DNA of 64,000 nucleotides from Haematobia irritans (lineage: Eukaryota > Arthropoda > Insecta > Diptera > Muscidae): the NCBI RefSeq assembly GCF_050003625.1, contig NC_134401.1:91862852-91926851 (forward strand), given 5' to 3'. The notes below the pieces were generated by a model, which was not told where the DNA came from, did no database searches, and saw only the letters and a program-made list of their open reading frames with translations. Position 1 is the first letter of the stretch; every line of letters begins with the position of its first letter. A program made the translations under genes and the position numbers. Positions 1 to 11,977 of this stretch are shown one piece after another.

Positions 1-162
1 CAAATTTATTTTCTAGGTTATATACGTTGCATTTTCATGTTTTAAGATTATAAAGTACTTACAACCATTTTTGCTTTGCAAAATTTGTTTAAATTTAACA
101 AAAAAATTGTAGGGAAATTTGTTTGGGAATGTATGGGAAAGTAGGGAACTTTTTTGTCTTTG
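1..162 (+). mobile_element. HINE type F, 3' part (first segment)
   Basis: This matches 14497-14660 almost base for base, inside the complete type F element at 13116-14884. It is interrupted by the CACTG-type element at 165-1128 and resumes at 1131-1222. Its 5' part lies outside the window. It is non-coding; the short minus-strand frames here are fortuitous. Confidence 0.7.
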
Positions 163-164
163 TA

Positions 165-1128
165 CACCCTCACAAAAAATCGCTTCTGTAACATATACTC
201 CCAAACATATTTTGCTTCAAGCATATACATTTTTGGGTATTGCCCAAACATTTATATGTTTGATCTCTTCCAAAATATAATATGTTTGAAAGCATATTGG
301 TCTAAACAATATATGTTTGGGTAGTCTAAGTTCCAAACATTTTGTATTTTTGCATCCAAACTCAATAATGTTGTCTTCTAAAAAACAATATGTTATTATG
401 TGAACATATAATATGTTTGGAAGCATTTTGCACCCAAAAATATTATATGCTTAAAAAAATCCTCCCAAACAATATTGTGCTCAAAATTTTATTTATTTAT
501 TTATATATTTACAATCATAATGAATTATGAAAATAAACAGGTAATATAGGTGCTAACAACATAGGTTTTCGACCTGAATGCTCAAAATTTTGTTTCTGCC
601 TAATTTTATATTCCGCCACATCTTTCTCACTTCCACGAGATTTTTTAGTTCTTAGCACCTTTTGCTGTAATACAAACATTGTAGAAGAAATTATTCAATT
701 TTATGATTTTTATTTTATTTTAATTTTACTTTTTGCCGGACGGGGATTCGAACAGCAGACCACACAGTTTGTAAGGATCAAAGAAGTAGCTGATCAATTG
801 CCCAAGGAAAAATAAAATGTTAATTTTGTAATAACAAGCAACAACCACCAACTTAATTCAATATCGCTCCCTGTTAAATAGCGCTCCAAGCTACTAAACA
901 CATATATGTTTATAGGCTATTTCTAAATTAATATATGTTTGCATCCAAGCATATTATATTTACAAACATTTTATGTCCCAAACATAATATGTTCTAACAT
1001 ATTAACATATATGTCCCAAACATGTTATGCTAGTTTATGAACATTATTTGCTTGCACTCAAAAATATTGTGTTCCAAACATATAATGTTTATAGCCAAAC
1101 ATATGAAAAACAGTCTTTTTCATCCGTG
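165..1128. mobile_element. CACTG-type TIR element, family B copy 1 (964 bp)
   Basis: The left end is CACCCTCACAAAAAATCGC and the right end reads inward as CACGGATGAAAAAGACTG. It is flanked by TA on both sides (163-164 and 1129-1130). The undisturbed site exists at 14655-14665, where the same host sequence runs TTGTAGGGTAAACC without the insert, so the boundaries are exact. A second copy at 23893-28199 has the same native length once its LINE is subtracted. The interior is AT-rich with many ATATGTTTGG-like words and a degenerate tRNA-like segment at about 725-800, and has no transposase. The CAC...GTG ends with a 2-bp duplication recall CACTA/EnSpm elements; that assignment is inference. Confidence 0.75.
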
Positions 1129-1130
1129 TA

Positions 1131-1222
1131 GGGTAAACCGAACATTTTCCCTGGCAACACTGACTATGAGCTATAGTCACATTGAGACGAAGCATCCATA
1201 AACATGTACCCCGTAACAATAT
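1131..1222 (+). mobile_element. HINE type F, 3' part (second segment)
   Basis: This continues the segment at 1-162, with the same sequence as 14661-14750 (GGTAAACCGAACATTTTCCC and onward). It breaks off near 1222, where a reverse-oriented type A element begins. Confidence 0.65.
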
Positions 1223-1224
1223 TT

Positions 1225-2263
<1,039 letters not shown>

Positions 2264-2607
2264 AAAACACAGGTCTAGCGGGAAAATAGCTAAATTGGCA
2301 ACGCTGGTTGTGGTTGGTTAATGTTCAATGTCTCCGTTTTTATCCGTTTGGTTTCCATACCAATGATTTGAACTATTTTGAATGGAAAGAACTAAGCATC
2401 AAAAGATGTAACACTTTCACACAAATGACATGAGAACAGTAACAACATCATATTAAAGTATATTATTTGGTATGGCTTTCTACAATTTTGTATTCCCCCA
2501 TTCACATTTTCAACTAATACGTACGGTTGTCTGACTATAGGATAAATATAATGCAGATGAGTAAGGAGATGCTGAGGATAGCTAATGAGTGTGAGAATAC
2601 GTTTAGT
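2264..2607. other. Unassigned intergenic sequence
   Basis: I see no open frame, tRNA or match to the other repeats of the window here. It may be old host sequence. Confidence 0.4.
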
Positions 2608-2690
2608 AAACAAGTGAGTAATGTAGAAAGTCGGGCGGCATCGACTATATCATGTCCTAAAACAACTCTGCTGCACTAATAAGCATAACC
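2608..2690 (-). mobile_element. HINE tail fragment
   Basis: The reverse of the standard tail: CAAGTGAGTAATGTAGAAAG followed by TCGGGCGG and a GACTATAT run, as at 52602 and 53587. Only the last 80 or so bases of an element are recognisable. Confidence 0.5.
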
Positions 2691-2732
2691 ATTTGTTGGG
2701 TATTATTAAAATAAGCCGTCATAGATCCATTT

Positions 2733-3015
2733 TTATACCCACCACCATAGAATGGTGACGGGGTTATAATAAGTTTGTCATTCCGTTTGTAACGCATCGA
2801 AATATCGATTTCCGACTATATAAAGTATATATATTCTTGATCAGGGGGAAATTCTAAGACGATATAAGCATGTCCGTCTGTCTATCTGTAGTAATCACAC
2901 TACAGCCTTCAATAATGGCTCTATCAACCTGAAATTTGGCACAGATTCGTCTTTTGTTTGAGGCAGGTCAAGTTCGAAGATGGGCTATCGGTCCAAGTTT
3001 TGTTAAAGTCCCATA
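2733..3015 (+). mobile_element. HINE type C, 5' part only
   Basis: It opens with the palindromic head TATACCCACCACCATAGAAT and a degenerate GGGTTATA, then CATTCCGTTTGTAAC, a TATAAAGTATATATATTC block and GTCCGTCTGTCTATCTG. It is the same as the complete element at 9436-10863 until about 3015, where it is cut off by other repeat sequence before the LINE relic. The head plus microsatellite design is that of DINE-1/INE-1 elements. Confidence 0.65.
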
Positions 3016-3085
3016 ATCTTACTTCGGTTTACGGGAAATTTTACACAGGGGGTAGAATTAGCATTATAAATATGCCTAGCGAATT

Positions 3086-3648
3086 TGATTGAAATACACG
3101 GCAGTGGTTAGACCTATATTTCTATATGGCGTTATAGTCTGGTGGCCGGCACTTCAGCAGCCGACAAGTTTAGATAAAGTCCAGCGTATGGCGTGCTTGT
3201 GTATCTCAGGCGCATTCAGTAAGACAGGAACAGATTCCCTTAATGTCATGCTGCATCTATTGCCTTTAGACATTTTGGCCAAACAGTCAGCAACAACGGC
3301 TGTGAGGTTGAGCGAACTATCGCTGTGGTCGGAAAAAAGGTACGGTCACAGTTCGGTCCTCAAAATAATGCCAGATATGCCTAACGTAGTGGATTACACT
3401 CTGACCACTTTTCGACAAAAAGTATGAAACTCTATTCCCAACAGAGAGGCGTGGTGCACACAGACCCCGGGGAATAAACGTCATATAGATTTCTACACTG
3501 ATGGCTCCAGATTGGATGGACAAGTGGGTTTCGGAGTATATACTGAAGACCTGGAACTTCGAATAGCGAAAAAATTACCTAATCACTGTAGTGTGCTTCA
3601 GGCTGAAATATTAGCAATAAGAGAGGTGGCGAATTGGCTGAGAAGTAG

Positions 3649-3651
<3 letters not shown>
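3086..3651 (+). pseudogene. Non-LTR retrotransposon relic: RT C-terminal part plus RNase H
   Basis: The frame reads through the C-terminal 'thumb/connection' region of a LINE reverse transcriptase (RPIFLYGVIVWW, LDKVQRMACLCISGAF, NVMLHLLPLDILAKQSA). It crosses one in-frame TGA at 3424-3426 and continues in the same frame into an RNase H start (FYTDGSRLDGQVGFG, with the first catalytic Asp, then HCSVLQAEILAI with the Glu). It ends abruptly at a TA microsatellite at 3652. The RT catalytic core and the rest of RNase H are absent. RT plus RNase H order fits I/LOA/R1-type LINEs; the exact clade is not determined. It is a dead 5'- and 3'-truncated copy. Confidence 0.7.

Positions 3652-3696
<45 letters not shown>
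3652..3696. repeat. (TA)n microsatellite, about 45 bp
   Basis: A perfect TA tract lies exactly between the RNase H relic and a reverse type D HINE. Confidence 0.9.
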
Positions 3697-3699
<3 letters not shown>

Positions 3700-4474
3700 T
3701 CATATTTTGCATATTTGATGAGTCCCAAAACATTTATCCGAAATTTTAAAAAAATAAGTTGAAACATGTCTCAATTATGACCATATCGGTGATAAATATA
3801 TACGGCAGCTATATCGAAATCTGTACCGATTTTTTCCAAATCAATAGCTATTGTCTTTGAGCCAAAGTAAAACTCTGCGTCAAATTTGAGGACGATCGGA
3901 CTTAAACTGCGAGCTGTATTTTGCACACAAAATTACATATACAGACAGACAGATATACAGACAAACAGACGGACATCGCTAAATCGACTCAGAATTTAAT
4001 TCTAAGACGATCGGAATACTAAACGATGAGTCTCAGACTTTTCCTACGTAGCGTTACATACAAATGCACAAACTTATTGTACCCTGTACCACAGTAGTGG
4101 TGAAAGGTAGGTTAGGTTAGGTTAGGTGGCTCCGATGTATCAGGCTCACTTAGACTATTCAGTCCATTGTGATACCACATTGGTGAACTTCTCTCTTATC
4201 ACTGAGTGCTGCCCGATTCCATGTTAAGCTCAATGACAAGGGACCTCCTTTTTATAGCCGAGTCCGAACAGCGTTCCACATTGCAGTGAAACCACTTAGA
4301 GAAGTTATGAGACCCTCAGAAATGTCACCAGCATTACTGAGGTGGGATAATCCACCGCTGAAAAACTTTTTGGTGTTCGGTCGAAGTAGGAATCGAACCC
4401 ACGACCTTGTGTATGCAAGACGGGCATGCTAACCATTGCACCACGGTGGCTCCCAGTGGTGAAGGGTATAAATT
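3697..4474 (-). mobile_element. HINE type D, reverse, 5' part, carrying a SINE
   Basis: Read on the minus strand, the head is TATACCCTTCACCACT..., the microsatellite is GTCCGTCTGTTTGTCTG and the rest is ATAGCTGCCGTATATAT repeat blocks. A SINE (4108-4454) has landed inside the head palindrome, between 4107 and 4467. The 3' half and tail are missing. Confidence 0.65.
4108..4454 (-). mobile_element. tRNA-derived SINE, full length (about 347 bp)
   Basis: On the minus strand it begins with a tRNA-like head: GCAATGGTTAGCATGCCCG (A-box region) and GTGGGTTCGATTCC (B box). A body with ACACCAAAAAG and TATAAAAAGGAGGTCCC follows, and it ends in a CCTAACC tail. A target duplication AGTGGTGAA(A/G)GG flanks it (4096-4107 and 4455-4466). 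Other copies are at 5153-5469, 23161-23490 and 34128-34262. A transcript would be made by Pol III and mobilised by a LINE. Confidence 0.85.
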
Positions 4475-5144
4475 TTGAATTAAGTTTATAACTTTTACCA
4501 GTAAAATCTCTAAAGCACCTTGCTAAATTATGAATTCAAGAAAAAAAAATCAATAACAAAGAGTTACCACTTCGTCCGCCAGAAACGCCCAAATGGGTTG
4601 GTATATTGTTTTACCATTTTGGATTTTTTTTTTTTTGTAATGTGTTGTCAACTTTTTTTGTAGCATCAAATGTTTAATTCTCATGAGATTTCGGTCATTT
4701 GGCCCATAGTGCAATGGTGGGGAGTATTAAAAATACTATTCATTGATTGCGTCTATGAGTGTTGAGCACTTCATATAAAATATACGAAAATTCTTCCCAG
4801 AAACATAGTATAATTCAAAATGAAATAAAACAATTTTCTCCCGTCCAAGTTTTAAACAATATTGCAGGAAATTGAAAGCACCATATTTATAAGAAGATGA
4901 AGTTGGTTTCGTCGTTGTATGATTAAAAGTTTGTTTCGTTATTTCCGTTATTATTATATGTTTATATTTTCATTCTTCCTTTTTCATCTTTATTAGAAAT
5001 TTGAAATGGTATCAATTCTATTGTATTTTCAATATAGATTATGTTCTGGAAAATAGATTGCTTTTACGAATTATATTAAATATGCAATTAAGAATTTTGA
5101 ACTGAGTAAGAATTCGATATGTAGTTTTGAAATCAAGTTGCTCT
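4475..5144. other. Unassigned AT-rich sequence
   Basis: No supported gene or repeat match. Poly-T and AT-rich stretches only; this may be host sequence. Confidence 0.4.
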
Positions 5145-5152
5145 TATGTATG

Positions 5153-5469
5153 CGAGAGCCACTATGGTGCAATTGTGGGTTCGAATCCAGTTTCGACCAA
5201 ACACCAAAAAGCTGTTCAACGGTAGATTATCCCACCTTAGGAATGTTGGTGACATTTCTGACTGTTTCAAATCTTCTCTAAGAGGCTTGACTGCAATGTG
5301 AAACGCCGTTCGGGCTCTGCTATAAAAAGGAGGTTCCTTGTCATTGTGCTTAGCATAGAATCGGGCAGCACTCAGTGATAAGTGAGAAGTTCGTCACTGC
5401 GGTATCACAATGGACTGAATAGTATAAGTGAGCCTGAAATATCGGGCTGCCACTATACCTAACCTAACC
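5153..5469 (+). mobile_element. tRNA-derived SINE, plus strand, full length
   Basis: Same family as 4108-4454 in the opposite orientation. The head has GTGGGTTCGAATCC as B box, the body has CTATAAAAAGGAGG and the tail is ACCTAACCTAACC. It is flanked by a perfect 8-bp duplication TATGTATG (5145-5152 and 5470-5477). The A-box region is degraded, so transcription competence is doubtful. Confidence 0.85.
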
Positions 5470-5477
5470 TATGTATG

Positions 5478-6059
5478 TGTGTTATTCACGCACTCATAGA
5501 TTAATCCATCGTTGGAGCATTGTGTCGTATGAGTTTTAATAATTATTAGAAAGTATACGCTCCAATATCTCAATATAACATACAGAAGATACGTATGTAT
5601 TAAATATGTATGTTACAATAATATATGCTTGCGTAGTTTTTCAGTAAAATTTATCCAGCCACAAGTAAGGAATTCTAAAGTCAGGCGGGAGAATGTACAT
5701 GTATTTAATTGTGATCCGATTTGGATAAAATTGTTTATACTCCAACAAAATCTCTAGCAGTAAAATTTAAATCAGTTATCTTCCTAGGAAGAAAAACAAT
5801 GTTAGTAAAATATATGGGAAATCTAAAGCTGGAGCCATTTATATGCAATTACACAAAAGTGCATTTATAATTTATTACGCGATATTAGAAGTATAGGTAT
5901 ATTTGAGGCATTTTTATAATTTGTATACCCATCTCCACAGAAGGATGATGGGGGTCTCATAAGATTGCCATTCCGTTTGTAACTCATCGAAATATAGATT
6001 TCCGACTATATAAAGTACAAGCGTAACCCGGCCCGCTTCGATGCGCCTTCCGATGCGTA
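5478..6059. mobile_element. Mixed HINE fragments
   Basis: 5478-5650 is unassigned. Around 5660-5690 lies a reverse HINE tail (CAAGTAAGGAATTCTAAAG). 5770-5860 resembles the type A tail region in reverse. About 5931-6010 is a type C head in forward orientation (TATACCCATC..., CATTCCGTTTGTAAC, CTATATAAAGTA). Mariner 1 follows at the TA at 6058-6059. Confidence 0.5.
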
Positions 6060-6243
6060 ACAGGTTGGCTGATAAGTCCCCGGTCTGACTCATAGATGGC
6101 GTCGCTAGTATTAAATACATATTATTTTTATATAGTACCAACCTTCAAATGATTCGTGTCAAAATTTGACGCCTGTAAGTCAATTAGTTTGTGAGATAAA
6201 TGTAACGTCTTTTGTGAAGCAACTTTTGTTATTGTGAAAAAAA

Positions 6244-9141
6244 ATGAAAAAGAAAAGGAATTTCGTGTTTTGATAAAATACTGTTTCCTGAAGGGAAAAA
6301 ATACGGTGAAGCAAAACCTTGGCTTGATAATGAGTTTCCGGACTCTGTCCCAGGGAAATCATCAATAATGGATTGGTATGCAAAATTCAAGCGTGGTGAT
6401 ATGAGCACGGAGAACGGTGAACGCAGTGGACGCCCGAAAGAGGTGGTTACCGACGAAAACATTAAAAAAATCCACAAAATGATTTTGAATGACCGTAAAA
6501 CGAAGTTGATCGAGATATCAGAGGCCTTAAAGATATCAAAGGAACGTGTTGGTCATATCATTCATCAATATTTGGATATGCGGAATCTCTGTGCAAAATG
6601 GGTGCCGCGTGAGCTCACATTTTACCAAAAACAACAACGTGTTGATGATTCTGAGCGGTGTTTGCAGCTGTTAACTCGTAATACACCCGAGTTTTTCCGT
6701 CGATATGTGACAATGGATGGAACATGGCTCCATCACTACACTCCTGAGTCCAATCGATAGTCGGCTGAGTGGACAGCGACCGGTGAACCGTCTCTGAAGC
6801 GTGGAAAGGCTCAAAAGTCCGCTGGCAAAGTAATGGCCTCTGTTTTTTGGGATGCGCATGGAATAATTTTTATCGATTATCTTGAGAAGGGAAAAACCAT
6901 CAACAGTGACTATTATATGGCGCTATTGGAGCGTTTGAAGGCCGAAATCGCGTCAAAACGGCCCCATATTAAGAAGAAACAAGTATATACGGCCGTAAGT
7001 TCGGCCAGGCCGAAGCTTATGTACCCTTCATCATGGATTGCGTAGAAACTTCTTCTAAACACTGCCATCCACAATCGAATTACTTAAGTTGCGGTAACGC
7101 ATGCCGATGGCAAGGTATCTTAGAACCTCCTAACACCATCTTCTAAATTGTATGTAAGTCCATACGTGGTATATATTAAATCAAAAAAGATCGATCCAAT
7201 ACGAATATAATTCAGTTTGACAAAGTAGACATAACATTTTGACAAAATTTTCTACAGAAATAAAATTTTAACGAAATTTTCTATAGAAACGAAATTTCAC
7301 AAAATTTTCTATAGAAATAAAAATTTTGACAAAATTTTCTATAGAAAGAAAATTTTGACAAAAATTTCTACAGAAATGAAATTTTAACAAAATTTTCTAT
7401 AGAAATAAACTTTTGACAAAATTTTCTATAGAAATAAAATCTTGGTAGATTATTTCTGGCTCGAGTGGCAACCATGATTAAACCGATATGGACCAATTTT
7501 TGTGTGATTGGACCAATTTTGGTATGGTTGTTAGCGACCATATACTAACACCACGTTCCTAATTTGAACCGGATCGGATGAATATTGCTCCTCTAAGAGG
7601 CTCCGGAGGTAAAATCTGGAAAACGTTTTATATGGGGGCTATATATAATTATGGACCGATATGGACCAATTGTGGCACGGTTGTTAAAGATCATATACTA
7701 ACACCATGTTCCAAATTACAACCAGATTGGATGAAATTTGCTTCTCTTGGAGACTTCGCAAGCCAAATCTGGGGATCGGTTTATATGGGGGCTATATATA
7801 ATTATGAACCGATGTGGACCAATTTTTGCATGGTTGTTAGAGCCCATATACCAACATCATGTACAAAATTTCAGGCGGATCGGATGAAATTTGTTTCTCT
7901 TTGAGGCACCGCAACCCAAATCTGGGGACCGGTTTATATGGGCGCTATATATAATTATGGACCGATGTGGACCAATTTTTGCACGGTTGTTAGAGACCAT
8001 ATACCAATACCATGACCAAACTTCAGCCGGATCGGATGCAACTTGCTTCTCTTTGAGGCTTCGCAAGCCAAATCTGGAGATCGGTTTATATGGGGTCTAT
8101 ATATAATTATGGACCGATGTGGACCAATTTTTGCATGGTTGTTAGAGACCATATACCAACATCATGTACCAAATTTCAGCCGGATCGGATGAAATTTGCT
8201 TCTCTTTGAGTCTCCGCAAGCCAAATCTGGGGATCGGTTTATATGGGGGCTATATATAATTATGGACCGATCTGGACCAATTTTTGCATGGTTGTTAGAG
8301 ACCATATACTAACACCATGTACCAAATTTCAGACGGATCGGATGAAATTTGCTTCTCTTTTAGGCTCCGCAAGCCAAATCTGGGGATCGGTTTATATGAG
8401 GGCTATATATAATTATGAACCGATGTGGACCAATTTTTGCATGGTTGTTAGAGACCATATACCAACACCATGTACCAAATTTCAGCCGGATCGGATGATA
8501 TATGCTTCTGTTAGAGGCTCCACAAGCCAAATCTGTGGTCCCTTTATATGGGCGCTATACGTAAAAGTAGACCGATATGGCCCATTTTCAATACCATGCG
8601 ACCTACATCGATAACAACGACTTGTGCCAAGTTTCAAGTCGATAGCTTGTTTCGTTCGGAAGTTAGCGTGATTTCAACAGACGGACGGACGGACGGACAT
8701 GCTTAGATCGACTCAGAATTTCACCACGACCCAGACTATATACTTTATGGGGTCTTAGAGCAATATTTCGATGTGTTACAAACGGAATGACAAAGTTAAT
8801 ATACCCCCATCCTATGATGGAGGGTATAAAAAGTGTTGTTCCACCAAGACAACGCGCCGTGCCACAAGTCATTGAGAACGATGTCAAAAATTCATGAATT
8901 GGACTTAGAATTGCTTCCCCACCCACCGTATTCTCCAGATCTGGCCCCCAGCTACTTTTTCTTGTTCTCAGACCTCAAAAGGATGCTCGCAGGGAAAAAA
9001 TTTGGCTGCAATGAAGAGGTTATCGCCGAAACTGAGGCCTATTTTGAGGCAAAACCGAAGGAGTACTACCAAAATGGTATCAAAAAATTGGGAGGTCCTT
9101 ATAATCGTTGTATCGCTCTTGAAGGGAACTATGTTGAATAA
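6244..9141 (+). pseudogene. mariner transposase pseudogene 1
   Basis: A D,D34D cut-and-paste transposase, broken several ways. The initial ATG at 6244 is out of frame with the conserved N-terminus, and a second indel near 6312 shifts the frame again. From 6368 the helix-turn-helix region is readable (SGRPKEVVTDENIKKIHKM, LKISKERVGHIIHQYLDM). The first catalytic Asp is present in VTMDGTWLHHY, although the usual Glu after it is Gly. A nonsense TAG at 6758-6760 ends that frame. A type B HINE (6980-8827) splits the gene just before HQDNAPCHKS, which holds the second Asp. The third Asp is replaced: LAPSYFFLF where the family has LAPSDFFLF. The C-terminus ends normally (EGNYVE). Confidence 0.9.
6980..8827 (-). 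mobile_element. HINE type B, reverse, inserted in mariner 1
   Basis: Minus-strand head TATACCCTCCATCATAGGAT, a GTCCGTCCGTCCG microsatellite, then about five tandem units of about 155 bp (GATCGGTTTATATGGG..., GGACCAATTTTTGCATGG). A 29-bp satellite block (7225-7445) follows, then the tail with the GTTCGGCC/GGCCGAAC hairpin and CGGCCGTATATACTTG. The host mariner codons AAGAAGAAA and AAAGTG abut the ends with no target duplication. Long small ORFs such as 7578-7904 are translations of the tandem unit. Confidence 0.8.
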
Positions 9142-9435
9142 AAAAAACGAATTTTGACAAAAAAATGTGTTTTTTTTGTTAGACCGGGGACTTATCAGTC
9201 AACCTGTTAACACTATTGATTTTGGAAGAAATCGGTTCAGATTTACATATAGCTCTCATTTATTTAGTCTTTACTTACTTATTTTAAATACACCCAGCAA
9301 AAAAATTTGGAGGTTTTTCTAAATGAACAACTTTAAAACCACTTCCAAAAATGTGCTTTCAAAGATGTTCTTTATTTTAACTGCACAGGAAGTTCTTCTA
9401 ACTCAAATTTTGATAACTCGTTTTTCTCATATTTT

Positions 9436-10863
9436 TATACCCACCACCATAGAATGGTGACGGGGGTATAATAAGTTTGTCATTCCGTTTGTAACACATC
9501 GAAATATCGATTTCCGACTATATAAAGTATATATATTCTTGATCAGGGACAAATTCTAAGACGATATAACGATGTCCGTCTGTCCGTCTGTCTGTCTGTC
9601 TGTCTGTTGTAATCACGCTACAGTCTTCAATAATGAAGCAATCGTGCTGAAATTTTGTACAAGCTCGTCTTTTGTCTGCAGGCAGGTCAAGTTCGAAGAT
9701 GGGCTATATCGGTCCAGGTTTTGATATAGTCCCCATATAAACCAACCTCCCGATTTGGGGTCTTGGGCTTATAGAAATCGAATTTTTTATCCAATTTGCC
9801 TGAAATTTGAAATCTACAGGTATTTTATGACCATAAAGAGGTGTGCCAAAAATGGTGAGTATCGGTTCATGTTTTGGTATAGCCCCCATATAGACCGATC
9901 TCCCGATTTTATTTCTTGGGCTTATAGAAACCGCAGTTTTTATGCAATTTACCTGAAATTGGAAATCTAGAGGTATTGTAGGACCACAAATACGTGTGCC
10001 AAAAATTGTGAGTATCGGTCCATGGTTTGGTATGGTCCCCACATAAAACGACCTCCCGATTTGGGGTCTTGGGCTTATAGAAACCGTAGTTTTTATCCAA
10101 TTTGTCTGAAATTGGAAATATAGAGGTATTTTAGGACCATAAAGAGGTGTGCCGAAAATGGTGGGTATCGGTCCATATGTTGGTATAGCCCCCATATAGA
10201 CCGATTTCCCGATTTTACTTCTTGGGCTTCTAGAATCCGAAGTTTTTATCCTATTTGCCTGAAATTGGAAATCTAGAGGTATTTACGGGTCATAAAGAGG
10301 TGTGCCGAAAACGGTGAGTATCGGTCCATATTTTAGTATAGCCCCCATAAGAACGATCTCCTGATTTAACTCCTTGGGTTTCTAGAAACCGTAGTTTTTA
10401 TCTGATTTGCCTGAAATTGTAAATATTCTGGTATTTTAGGCTCACAAAAACGTGTATCGGATTAAGTTTTTATCGGTCCATTAGGTAATGCCTCCATATA
10501 GACCGACTTCACTTCTTGAGGATGTAGAAGGCGCACAGATCATGAAAATTGCTTGAAACTCAATGTAAAATTTCCAGATTTTACTTCTACAGATTTAAGA
10601 TTTCAAATCAAGACGTTATTTTATAATTTTCTTGCACACTTACAAGAGATGTTAATGATTCCTCTAAAACTCAAACAAAAATGGTCCTTATAAATCCAGA
10701 ATCTGATATAGTCCTCATAGGTGAAATCTTTAAATTTATCTTCGGGAAGTGCCCTCAAGTCCTCAAGCCCTCCTGAAATTTCAAAGGAAACCCTAATATT
10801 TGGTTCATGGTGGTGGGTATTTAAGATTCGGCCCGGCCGAACTTAGTGCTGTATATACTTGCT
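9436..10863 (+). mobile_element. HINE type C, complete
   Basis: Head palindrome TATACCCACCACCATAGAAT/GGGGGTATA, then TATAAAGTATATATATTC and a GTCCGTCTGTCTGTCTG microsatellite. About four tandem units of about 170 bp follow (GGTATAGCCCCCATATAGAC, CCGATTT...CTTGGGCTTATAGAA) at about 9715-10400. The tail reads GATTCGGCCCGGCCGAAC and GTATATACTTG. The empty site is visible at 34631-34650 (CATATTTTAATGCGTAAT), so insertion produced no target duplication. Non-coding. Confidence 0.8.
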
Positions 10864-10976
10864 AATGGGTAATTTTAATTTTCTTTTGTCTCAAATTGGC
10901 GAAAAAAAAGATTAAGGGTTAATAAAATGGTACAAATTTTTTAAATTCTGTCGAAAAAAATACAATATCCATTCTA

Positions 10977-11602
10977 CACTGAAAAAAATATTGTCGCGTG
11001 GCCAAAGATTTCATGTCCTTAAAGTATTAATGCAAATTTTACTTAGCATAGAAGAAGTATTTCTCTAATATAAAGTTTCTTTTCCTTGTAAAAAATTCGA
11101 TAAACTTTTCAATTAAGTGGTGTTATCCTTATAATTAAGTGATTGGACTTAAAAATGGGTATCATAACTTGAAAGAAAAAAATTTTTAAACTTCTTTAAA
11201 AGTAATGAATTTGTCTTTAAATTTGTTGTCTTTTTGCAACTTGACTACAAAGCAAAAAATCGTTTAAAAATAGGAAAAAATTTTCAACACTTTATTTTAA
11301 AGATGTTTTTTACTTAAAACATAGCATAATTTCTACTGGAGGTCGTGTCTGAATTTGAAAATTGAAGTTTTCGTTAACTCCTTTTTAAAGGACTTTGATA
11401 GTATATGAAGAAAAAAATCTGAAAAAACCAAAACTCGAAACTTGCTTCCTAGTAGCAAGTACACAAAACCCAAATTTAAAAGAGAATTGTGTCTTAAAAG
11501 TATCTTTGCTTATATTCTCTGCTTCTTTGGCTTGGAATCAATACCAAAATTGTTAAAGTAAAGACAAAATCTTTGGAACCGCGCATGTTTTTTTTTTCAG
11601 TG
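10977..11602. mobile_element. CACTG-type MITE (626 bp)
   Basis: Left end CACTGAAAAAAATATTG; the right end inverted is CACTGAAAAAAAAAACATG. TA duplications are at 10975-10976 and 11603-11604. Subterminal sequence (CCAAAGATTTTG, GGTATTGATTCCAAGCC) matches the element at 30034-30691. No ORF. Confidence 0.75.
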
Positions 11603-11977
11603 TAGAAAAATTGGGAATTTTTGAAGTCAAACGTTTCAGACAAGCGTTAGAATGCATAAGAAATCATAAAAAATTATATAAATTATTTATAAATTATTAT
11701 AATTATTTATTATAATTTTAATTTTATAATTTTTTTATCATTTAATTTTATAATTATTTATTATATAAATTATTTATAAATTCACATCCAAAACACTGTA
11801 TTCGGATCACACCTTAAAAAGTGATGCAAATTCAGTGCAACGGCGGTTGAAATGGTGGACATCCGTCCTATGACAAGTCCATGTTAGTTTCATCGCTTCT
11901 GCGTTAATTTTGCACCACTTCCGGACCCGAAGAGAACATTACACTGTTGTTTTGACGACCCTTTTTTTTTTGCTGGG

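Larger units (their letters stand above)
6060..9207 (+). mobile_element. mariner 1 (irritans/Himar1-like), split by a HINE
   Basis: The terminal repeats begin ACAGGTTGGCTGATAAGTCC on the left; the right end is its near-perfect inverse (CAGTCAACCTGT). TA duplications sit at 6058-6059 and 9208-9209. These ends correspond to the Himar1 repeat as I know it. Subtracting the inserted type B HINE (6980-8827) leaves about 1.30 kb, the normal mariner size. The transposase inside is dead. Confidence 0.9.
9293..11977. mobile_element. TIR element with CCCAGCAAAAAAA ends, carrying two nested elements
   Basis: The left end CCCAGCAAAAAAA and the inverted right end TTTTTTTGCTGGG match over 13 bp, and both flanks begin with CA (9291-9292, 11978-11979), possibly a 2-bp duplication. 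The interior matches 34515-35046: ACTTCCAAAAATGTGCTTTC, GCGTTAGAATGCAT, GCACCACTTCCGGACCC. Two younger insertions account for most of the length: a type C HINE (9436-10863) and a CACTG-type element (10977-11602). No transposase is seen. Confidence 0.65.

Noticed and set aside
4107..4130. Tandem GGTTAGG resembling telomeric repeats
   Set aside because: It is the tail of the SINE; the same tail recurs at 5455-5470, 23161 and 34128 attached to the same body.
7578..8614. Series of related proteins with MGAIYNYGPIWTNFC motifs (also 17185-17427, 36870-38122, 38561-39337)
   Set aside because: Each is a translation of the 155-bp type B tandem unit, present on both strands and in different frames, with no domain. 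The unit is a non-coding repeat.
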